From NCBI GenBank assembly GCA_029335935.2, contig JARJMV020000200.1, forward strand, positions 1 to 7,715: a DNA stretch of 7,715 nucleotides, given 5' to 3'. The notes below the pieces were generated by a model. That model searched no databases, was not told where the DNA came from, and saw only the letters and a program-made list of their open reading frames with translations. The stretch comes from a bacterium (GTDB lineage: Bacteria > Armatimonadota > Fimbriimonadia > Fimbriimonadales > GBS-DC). How positions within the stretch are numbered: position 1 is the first letter of the stretch; each line of letters begins with the position of its first letter. The translations under genes were made by a program, and so were the position numbers. Positions 1 through 6,600 of the stretch are shown here, piece after piece.

Positions 1-2
1 AG

Positions 3-1106
3 AGCTTAGGCTCTTCTCATCCACTTGCGGACTATTACAAGACGATGTTTCTGTTTCAGCAGTGGTTCCACAGCTCTTACCGCGCTCGGCAAGGCAAGGT
101 TCTCGAACATCTGATGCGCTATGCTCTCGTAAAACGCGCGAGGATAGATACTATCGCACTACCTCAGGATAGTAGGCTAAGGAAATTTTTTCAACAACTG
201 AAAACAGAGCCGTTCCAGATAGCGACAATCAAGGACATGTTTCAGCAGCTGTACCCCAATCAGCATATCCAAGGAACTCTTGGGGACATAGACGCCTTTG
301 CAGTTGTTGATGCGGGGAGTTGTAAGCGGGTAATTGCGATACAAATTCGCTCTCGTGATGACACGGGCGGAGCAACCGCTAAGGGTTCTCTCGTAGATTT
401 CTTAAAAAAGCTGAGCAATTTCGGCGTCCCGCAGTTTGACACACTGTACCTAGTCGGCGTTTGGGATAAGCAAAGCATAACTCAAAAAAAGACAACAATT
501 AACAAAGTGTTGGATGCTCTGGAAATAGCACGGAAGGAAGGGGGACAGAGAGAACGACTGGTTGCCTCTGAAACGCTCGGTGAGGGCAAAAGGTATCAAC
601 TTATGGAGCGGATTTATCTGCAGCTGCGGTATGGTCTCGAAGATATCCAGCAGGCAATCGACGATTGGGTTAATGCGAATAGCCTCGCCTCTGCGCCGAA
701 TCTGGAAGATTTGACACGCGATTTTATTTGCTGGGATGACTTTTGGATCGCTTATGCTATAGCAACCATAGAAATACACAACAAGAGTCTGACAGGGAAA
801 AGCAATATCGTGGAGCTGGTCAGCCTGCTGGAAAACAGGAGTGAGATTTGCGCGCGACTTACCCACAACCCAGAAACGATAGAAACCATTCACAGAGATA
901 TCGAACAGTTGGCAAAGGACATCGTAGCAATCTGGAATAAACCAGTCCATCCGTTCACAACCCCGCGAGACATATTTCTGTATATCCGAGACATGCTTTA
1001 CCTGTATGCTATCTACAACGACACGAAGAAGACGACTATCTCAACATACACGGAGGATTCTGATGGAGCGAATTGGCATAGATCGGCTGCCCGATTTCTC
1101 GGATGA
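3..1106 (+). CDS. Putative type II restriction endonuclease, probably 5'-partial
   Basis: Proposed role: site-specific DNA cleavage as partner of the two methyltransferases downstream; this is inferred from context plus weak motifs. The first ATG is at 45 (353 residues from there), but the frame stays open to the window edge, no Shine-Dalgarno precedes that ATG, and the upstream residues (HPLADYYKT) run naturally into the helix that follows, so the true start is probably outside the window. Numbering from the ATG, residues 11-22 (SYRARQGKVLEH) resemble the N-terminal helix with conserved Arg, Gly and Glu seen in many restriction enzymes. Residues 80-108 give GDIDAFAVVD, a short loop, then IAIQIRSRDDTGG, a layout like a PD-(D/E)xK nuclease core (D83, then Q100-x-R102), but with Gln and Arg in place of the usual acidic residue and Lys. 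The C-terminal half is mostly helical with no recognised domain. The gene overlaps the next by 44 bases. It contains a run of seven A (484-490) and is AT-richer than its neighbours. No signal peptide or membrane segment is visible. The CDS is convincing; the nuclease function is moderately supported. Confidence 0.65.
   Translation, partial: SLGSSHPLADYYKTMFLFQQWFHSSYRARQGKVLEHLMRYALVKRARIDTIALPQDSRLRKFFQQLKTEPFQIATIKDMFQQLYPNQHIQGTLGDIDAFAVVDAGSCKRVIAIQIRSRDDTGGATAKGSLVDFLKKLSNFGVPQFDTLYLVGVWDKQSITQKKTTINKVLDALEIARKEGGQRERLVASETLGEGKRYQLMERIYLQLRYGLEDIQQAIDDWVNANSLASAPNLEDLTRDFICWDDFWIAYAIATIEIHNKSLTGKSNIVELVSLLENRSEICARLTHNPETIETIHRDIEQLAKDIVAIWNKPVHPFTTPRDIFLYIRDMLYLYAIYNDTKKTTISTYTEDSDGANWHRSAARFLG
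1052..1056 (+). promoter_or_regulatory. Shine-Dalgarno GGAGG deciding the start of the first methyltransferase
   Basis: GGAGG lies six bases before the ATG at 1063, ideal spacing. This favours 1063 over the in-frame ATG at 1006, which would add 19 residues rich in Ser, Thr and Arg that look like read-through of the upstream gene. The site lies inside the end of the preceding gene, so translation of the two is probably coupled. Confidence 0.75.
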
Positions 1107-2430
1107 AATTGCCTCTATGGTACGCGAGCGGAGCAGCTGGGCGTATCAGGCGAGGCTATTCGACGTGCCCCAATCCTTGTCCCCCTCCCCAAGCGGTTCG
1201 GATGAGTGTCAGGCAGTCCCTGTAAGCTTTAGAGAGATTGTGTCGGAAATCCAAGATACGAGCTATCTCACACACGGGATTTTCTACTATCCCGCCAAGT
1301 TCATTCCCCATGTGCCGTACTACTGCGTGCGCCATTTCTGTTCTGAAGGTGAATGGGTGATCGACCCGTTTGCTGGCTCTGGAACTGTAGGATTGGAAGC
1401 GGTGCTGGCGCGGCGCAACGCCATCCTCATCGACATCAATCCGCTCCTGAAGCACATTGCCGAGTTGAAAATCAACTTCCGGCAGGTCGATGTGGATCAA
1501 GCCACGCTATTCAAACGCATCCAAGCGATGCTGGGTTCAAGCGACGAGTTCGAACCTGCGTGGTCTAACCTCGAGTATTGGTATCCACCAGAGATACTCG
1601 CTGTTTTGAAGCGCTACTGGGGCTGGTTTCACAAAAATTCTTCGGATGTCTACGCGCAGATGATCGCGTGCAGCCTGCTTCGCGCGAGCCGTCGCTTCTC
1701 GTGGGCGGAACACAAAGCTCCCAAACTCTTTCGGTCGCGCATGAAGCTAAGAGATATCGAACAGCTTCTTCAGACGGATTGGCAAGCCACTTTGAATGAG
1801 TTTATTTGGGAACGCGCCGTCGATGTGTTGCATCGTGTGCGCAGTTTGGCGCATCTCACCCACCGCCACTCCTGCCGCGCCATAGCGATAGCAGGCGTAG
1901 ACTCCGCATCGGTGGACTTGACCGATCTCCCTGAAGTCGGTCTGCTCGTTACTTCGCCGCCCTACATGCAGGCCCAAGAGTATATTCGCACCTTCAAGCT
2001 GGACTTATTCTGGCTTGGGTACTCGGAAGAGACTGTGAAGCGGATCGCTCAGCTGGAGATCCCCTACCGCAAGGCGCCCCAACAGTTCCACTCGCCCACT
2101 TACAGCCAAATCTATGAGCAGGTTGAGCGTCCCGACCTCAAGGATCTCATGAATGCCTACTTCTACTACACCACCCGCGCGCTGCAGAACGCTGCCACCA
2201 AGCTCAAAGCGGGCGGCTCCATGTGCGTCTTTGTGGGCAATCCAAAGATAGACGGAATAGAGATACCCACTTGGCGAATCATTGCGGAGCATTTTGAGAC
2301 GCTTGGGTTCCAGATGTACGGAGTATATGAGGACGCTATCAAGAATCGTCAACTCTTTCGCGGGCGGCGCAACAAGAACCCAGAGGGCATGCCCTCTGAA
2401 TTCTTGTTGGTAATGCGCCGTGAGGGGTAG
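1063..2430 (+). CDS. Site-specific DNA methyltransferase, probably N4-cytosine type
   Basis: S-adenosylmethionine-dependent methylation of a specific DNA site, expected to protect host DNA from the companion nuclease. From the ATG at 1063 the protein has 455 residues. Residues 69-84 (LTHGIFYYPAKFIPHV) match the conserved segment that precedes motif I in this family. Motif I, the AdoMet-binding loop, is DPFAGSGT at 101-108, followed by an acidic strand (ILIDINP, 121-127). Motif IV, the catalytic loop, is TSPPY at 297-301; the SPPY form is typical of N4-cytosine enzymes. The C-terminus (RNKNPEGMPSEFLLVMR) is also family-typical. Order I then IV with about 190 residues between them is alpha-like, and residues 141-290 are the likely place for target recognition. 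Residues 1-60 are unassigned. It overlaps the end of the nuclease candidate by 44 bases and is 113 bases before a second methyltransferase of another class. The methyltransferase call is secure; the modified base is inferred from SPPY. Confidence 0.9.
   Translation: MERIGIDRLPDFSDEIASMVRERSSWAYQARLFDVPQSLSPSPSGSDECQAVPVSFREIVSEIQDTSYLTHGIFYYPAKFIPHVPYYCVRHFCSEGEWVIDPFAGSGTVGLEAVLARRNAILIDINPLLKHIAELKINFRQVDVDQATLFKRIQAMLGSSDEFEPAWSNLEYWYPPEILAVLKRYWGWFHKNSSDVYAQMIACSLLRASRRFSWAEHKAPKLFRSRMKLRDIEQLLQTDWQATLNEFIWERAVDVLHRVRSLAHLTHRHSCRAIAIAGVDSASVDLTDLPEVGLLVTSPPYMQAQEYIRTFKLDLFWLGYSEETVKRIAQLEIPYRKAPQQFHSPTYSQIYEQVERPDLKDLMNAYFYYTTRALQNAATKLKAGGSMCVFVGNPKIDGIEIPTWRIIAEHFETLGFQMYGVYEDAIKNRQLFRGRRNKNPEGMPSEFLLVMRREG
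2373..2406. repeat. 34-base imperfect palindrome inside the methyltransferase 3' end
   Basis: CAGAGGGCATGCCCTCTG at 2381-2398 is a perfect 18-base palindrome. It is flanked symmetrically by CAAGAA (2373-2378) and TTCTTG (2401-2406), with two mismatched pairs between (CC opposite AA), so 15 of 17 pairs match. It encodes family-typical residues (NKNPEGMPSEFL), so coding sequence overlies it. It could form a hairpin in mRNA or bind a dimeric protein; no function is shown. Confidence 0.6.
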
Positions 2431-2531
2431 CCCCCTGATTAGGTCTCTGATTTGATAGGGTGGAAGGTGAACAAAGGTCTATTTTCTGAGTTCAGGCTCC
2501 TTAAAAAAGGAACACCCTGCAATTCTTCTCA

Positions 2532-2535
2532 GGGA
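2532..2535 (+). promoter_or_regulatory. Possible Shine-Dalgarno GGGA for a TTG start
   Basis: AGGGA ends eight bases before the TTG at 2544. The competing ATG at 2565 has only a poor purine stretch upstream (GTAGAA). This tips the start slightly towards TTG, but both remain possible. Confidence 0.35.
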
Positions 2536-2543
2536 CTTTACAG

Positions 2544-3464
2544 TTGTCGAGTAGAATCTTAGCGATGGCAGCGATTGTTTTGGAAGGCGATTGTCTGCAA
2601 CACATGGCAACTTTGGAGGCGCGGGGCTATCAGTTCGCGCTGACTTTCTTGGATCCACCGTTCAATCAAGGCAAAGAGTACGCCTACTTTGAAGATGACC
2701 TTCCTGATGAGCAATACTGGGCATGGCTGGCGGATGTTTGTCGTGCTGTGTATCAGATGAGCGTCGAGGGCAGCGCCGTGTATTTGATGCACTGCGAGAA
2801 GAATGCGGAATGGGTGTTGCGCACGCTACGCGAAACAGGCTGGACGCTCCAGAATCTGATTATCTGGATGAAACGCACTTCCGCTGTACCCAACGGCTGG
2901 CGCTTTGGCAAGCAGTATCAGATTATCGCGTTCGCCACGAAGGGGCGCAAGCCGCGCGTGTTTCATCGCCTCCGCATCGACGCCCCACTGCGTCCTGAGT
3001 ATAAGCAGCCGCGCGAAGATGGGGTGTTTGTTACCGATATCTGGGACGATATAAGAGAGTTGACTTCAGGCTATTTCGCAGGGGAGGAGGCACTTCGCGA
3101 TGGGCGGGGCAAGCGGTTTCACAAGCAACAGTCCCCAATCGCGCTCTTGACGCGAATCATCTTGAGCTCCACTCAGTTAGGGGACTGGATACTGGATCCC
3201 TTTGCAGGCACAGGCACAACGGCGGTCGCAGCAGAGCAGCTGCACCGCCATTCCGTCTCCATAGAACTTGACCCCCGCAATGTCGCATGTCTGCGATGGC
3301 GTTTGGAAGCGCATCGCGAGACAGATTCCGTCGCGCCCCTGAAGCACTACTATCGCTTCACACCGAACCTTGATGCAATTTGGGGGGGAGCAGATACCGA
3401 CTCATCTCGCAGTGTGGGACAGTTTAGCCTATTCGAGGAAGGCAAACCGTATGGGCGTGTTTAG
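2544..3464 (+). CDS. Site-specific DNA methyltransferase, beta class, probably N6-adenine
   Basis: A second AdoMet-dependent DNA methyltransferase. The reading from TTG at 2544 gives 306 residues; the in-frame ATG at 2565 would give 299 and begins MAAIVLEGDCLQ, a usual N-terminus for the family, so the start is undecided. Catalytic motif IV is DPPF at 37-40 and comes first. A recognition-type segment follows, including VFVTDIWDDIREL (161-173). Then come motif X-like HKQQSP (193-198) and motif I DPFAGTGT (218-225) with SIELDP (239-244). This order (IV, recognition, I) defines the beta class, and DPPF usually marks N6-adenine methylation. It differs in class from the upstream methyltransferase, as expected if each modifies a different strand or base of an asymmetric site. 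The last 40 residues are not conserved in my memory of the family, and their codons include a run of seven G (3382-3388). No clear promoter is seen in the 113-base gap upstream, so it may share the upstream transcript. Confidence 0.92.
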   Translation: MSSRILAMAAIVLEGDCLQHMATLEARGYQFALTFLDPPFNQGKEYAYFEDDLPDEQYWAWLADVCRAVYQMSVEGSAVYLMHCEKNAEWVLRTLRETGWTLQNLIIWMKRTSAVPNGWRFGKQYQIIAFATKGRKPRVFHRLRIDAPLRPEYKQPREDGVFVTDIWDDIRELTSGYFAGEEALRDGRGKRFHKQQSPIALLTRIILSSTQLGDWILDPFAGTGTTAVAAEQLHRHSVSIELDPRNVACLRWRLEAHRETDSVAPLKHYYRFTPNLDAIWGGADTDSSRSVGQFSLFEEGKPYGRV

Positions 3465-3624
3465 ACTCTACACAGAAATTGCAACCGATTTGTCAGCTCA
3501 ACCGATTCGATTGACAGAGCAATCGTTGTTTCTGCAGTCGCTTTTGTGGGTGCTTCTCCAGAGAAGGCGTCGCACAGAGAGGCGCAGGCGCGAAACGAAA
3601 CCCGCTTTGGGCAAACGCTCTTAG
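3451..3624 (+). CDS. Possible small basic protein (57 residues), unproven
   Basis: An ATG at 3451 opens a 57-codon frame ending at TAG 3622-3624. It starts 14 bases before the second methyltransferase ends, and GAGGAAGG (3435-3442) lies eight bases upstream, a strong ribosome-binding-site pattern and an arrangement suited to translational coupling. The product would have a short hydrophobic stretch (LFLQSLLWVLLQ, about residues 27-38) followed by an arginine-rich tail (RRRRTERRRR). I recognise no family. It may be chance: the GAGGAAGG also encodes part of the methyltransferase, and the arginine-rich tail could simply be GC-rich noncoding sequence. Without homologues it stays a weak candidate. 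Confidence 0.2.
   Translation: MGVFRLYTEIATDLSAQPIRLTEQSLFLQSLLWVLLQRRRRTERRRRETKPALGKRS
3498..3516. promoter_or_regulatory. Operator-like palindrome overlapping a TTGACA
   Basis: TCAACCGATTCGATTGA (3498-3514) is a 17-base palindrome with seven of eight pairs matching. Its end overlaps a perfect -35 hexamer TTGACA (3511-3516). CAACCGATT is also directly repeated at 3482-3490 and 3499-3507, a 17-base period. No convincing -10 follows at 16-18 bases, so promoter activity is doubtful. If the small ORF is real, this lies inside it. Confidence 0.2.
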
Positions 3625-3632
3625 CGCAACTC

Positions 3633-3663
3633 TTGCTGGCGATGTGAAGGAAGGGGGTATACT
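3633..3663 (+). promoter_or_regulatory. Candidate gyrA promoter; transcript may be leaderless
   Basis: TATACT at 3658-3663 is a five-of-six -10 hexamer. It ends nine bases before the gyrA ATG, so transcription would begin at or within a few bases of the start codon. A -35 is poor: TTGCTG at 3633-3638 leaves a 19-base spacer. The G-rich AAGGGGG (3651-3657) is about 15 bases from the ATG, too far for a standard ribosome-binding site. The pattern resembles the promoter-adjacent starts of leaderless genes; this is inference only. Confidence 0.35.
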
Positions 3664-3672
3664 CTCCCTTGT

Positions 3673-6600
3673 ATGAGCAGCTCAATCGGTCGCGAGGTGT
3701 TGCAGGTTCCCGTCGAGGAGGAGATGAAGCGCTCCTACCTCGATTATGCGATGAGCGTGATTATCGCCCGTGCGCTGCCCGATGTGCGCGACGGTCTCAA
3801 GCCCGTGCAGCGACGCATTCTCTATGTGATGCGCGAACTCGGCTTGACCCCCGACTCGCAGCACACCAAGTCCGCCAAAGTGTGCGGCGAGACCACCGCG
3901 AACTACCACCCGCACGGGCAGGAGGTGGTCTACCCGACGCTGGTGCGTATGGCGCAGGATTTCAACATGCGCTACCCGCTGGTGGACGGACAGGGCAACT
4001 TTGGGAGCGTGGACGGCGACCCTCCAGCCGCGATGCGTTATTGTCTCACGGGCGATGCTCTCGTGCGCACCGAGCAGGGGCTAATTCCGATTGGCGAGCT
4101 GGCAGTGCAAGAGACCATCGATTTACAGGTGCGTGCAGCAGGCGGACGGATGCAACGCGCCACGCGCTGGTTCGACTGCGGCGAGCATCCGACACGGCGC
4201 GTCCGCACCCGCTACGGCTACGAACTCACAGGCACGCCGAACCACCCTGTGCTGGTGTGCCTTGCCGACAGCGAGGGCAAGCCTCGCCTCGCATGGAAGA
4301 CACTGGAGAACTTGCAAATCGGCGACTACCTTGTCATCGACAGGGGCAGGGGCAAGTCGGAGACCACGCGCGAGTTGGTAGACCTGACGCCGTATGCTCC
4401 CTGCCTGCCTGAAGGCTCCACGACGCGCGTGCATACGCTGCCCACTCGCTTAGATGAGAACCTCGCGACACTGATGGGCGCGCTGGTTGCCGAAGGCACG
4501 CTTAGTAACACGCGCATCGAGTTCACCTGCACATCGGGCGAGTTCGCAGAGACCTTTCAACGGCTCTGGGGCGTCTGCTTCCCCGACTGCAGGCTCCACA
4601 CTTGGCTCCGCCCGCCTGTGGGATTCGGTAAGCGTCCATTCTGGCAGATGCAGGTCGTGAGCCTGTATGTCGTGCGCTTTTTGAACGCGCTGGGGCTGCA
4701 GGGGCGTTCCAAAGAGCGCGTTGTGCCCCCAGCGATCCTGCGCTCGCCACGCTCTGTGCAGGCGGCGTTCCTGCGCGCCCTCTTTGAAGGCGACGGCGCC
4801 GTGGAGCGCTCGGGCAAGAGCCTGATGCGCGTCAGTCTCGTCTCCGCAAGCGAGCAGCTGCTCAAACAGGTGCAGGTGATGCTTTTGCCGTTCGGCATCG
4901 TCGGAGCCCTGCGCAAAGAGAAGCACAACGCGACCTATCGGTTGTGCATCGCAGGCTACGAGAATCTCCAGCGCTATCACGCGCACATCGGCTTCCTCTC
5001 CGAAGCCAAGCGCAAAGCGCTGGAGTCGATACTCGCCGACGCTTCGGGATGTGCGTTGTCTAAAACCGACTCTGTGCCTTATCTGAGCGCGTATGTGCGG
5101 CGCGTCGCGAAACGCCATCGGGAGTGGCTCGGCAAGCATAACTTCGACCGGGTGGCGCGCCTCCAACACGCGCTCCCTCAACTGCTGGAGGCTCTCTCCC
5201 CTGAAGACGCCGAGTTTGTCCTCGCCCTCGCTGAGAACCGCTACTTCTTTGACCCCGTGGTCGCCATCGAGGACGCGGGCATGCAGTGTGTCTACTCCAT
5301 TCGCGTGGAGAGCGCGTGCCACTCATTTGTGGCGAACGGCTTCATCAACCACAATACCGAAGTGCGCCTCACCCCCATCGCGATGGAGATGCTCGCCGAC
5401 ATCGACAAGGAGACCGTCGACTGGATGCCCAACTATCTGCAGAGCGCGGAGGAGCCGACCGTGCTGCCCGCGCGGTTCCCCAACCTGCTGTGCAACGGCG
5501 GCAGCGGCATCGCCGTCGGTATGGCGACCAACATCCCGCCCCACAACCTCAGCGAAGTGGTGGACGCGCTCATCTACCGCCTCGAACATCCCAACTGCAC
5601 CCTCGAACCCATCCTGAAGCTGCTGCCGGGTCCCGATTTCCCCACGGGCGGTCTCATCTTGGGCACGAAAGGGATCCGCCAAGCCTATGAAACGGGGCGC
5701 GGCAGTATCGTGATGCAGGCCAAGACGCAGATTGAACCGCTGGACGGGGGCAAGAGCGCGATTGTAATCACCGAGCTGCCCTACCAGGTGAGCAAAGCCC
5801 GCCTGATTGAGCAGATCGCTGGGCTGGTGAAAGCGGGCAAGCTGGACGGCATCACCGACCTCGCCGACTACTCCGACCGCACGGGCATGCGCGTGGTGAT
5901 CGAACTGCGCCGCGATGTGAACCCGAATCGCATGCTCAACAGCCTGCTCAAGCACACGCAGATGCGTACCACCTTCGGCGTCATCCTGCTCGCGCTGGTG
6001 GACAATGTGCCCCGTGTGATGAGCCTGCTCGACCTGCTGGATCACTACCTTGAGCATCGGCGCATCGTGATTGAGCGGCGCACCCGCTACGAACTCTACC
6101 GCGCTAAGTCGCGCGCCCACATCTTGGAGGGGCTGCAAATTGCGCTGAACTTCCTCGACGAGATTATTCGCATCATCCGCCAGTCGGAGACCGCCGAAGT
6201 CGCGCGGCGCACGATGATTCAGCGCTTCGGACTGACCGTGCTGCAGGCGGACGCCATCCTCAACACCCAACTGCGCCAACTCGCGCGATTAGAGCAAGAG
6301 AAAATCGCCGAAGAGTATCGCGGACTGCTACGCGAAATCACGAGGCTGGAACATATCCTTGAAGACCCGAAGCAGGTGCAGGCGATTATCAAGGACGACC
6401 TGCGCACGCTCAAAGAGAAGTTTGGCGACGCGCGGCGCACGCGCATCATCGCCCGCGAAGCCGAAGACATCTCGGAAGAGGAGCTTATCCCCGAAGAGGA
6501 GACGCTCGTGCTGATTACGCGCGATGGCTACATCAAGCGCGTCTCGATGGACGCCTACCGCTCGCAGCGGCGCGGCGGCAAGGGGGTGATTGCCACCACC

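Noticed and set aside
2423..2436. Hairpin AGGGG/CCCCT at the stop of the first methyltransferase as a terminator
   Set aside because: The stem is only 5 bp and no T-tract follows.
3553..3566. Inverted repeat CTTCTC-CA-GAGAAG as a terminator after the second methyltransferase
   Set aside because: It is a short, weak hairpin with a tiny loop, and no T-run follows.
3461..3685. Minus-strand frame of 74 codons across the gap before gyrA
   Set aside because: There is no ribosome-binding site of note and no recognisable motif, and it runs over the gyrA start region. Chance frame.
3669..4412. Alternative plus-strand frame of 247 codons at the gyrA start
   Set aside because: It is frame-shifted against clear GyrA and intein motifs, and its product is an Arg/Ala-rich low-complexity sequence.
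4450..5322. Minus-strand open frame of 290 codons opposite the intein
   Set aside because: It is a shadow of the intein coding strand; the translation is Arg/Ala/His-rich without domains.
5323..6279. Long minus-strand open frame of 318 codons opposite gyrA
   Set aside because: It lies entirely opposite conserved GyrA coding sequence. The translation is rich in His, Ala, Val and Gln with no recognisable motif, as expected for an antisense shadow of a GC-rich gene.
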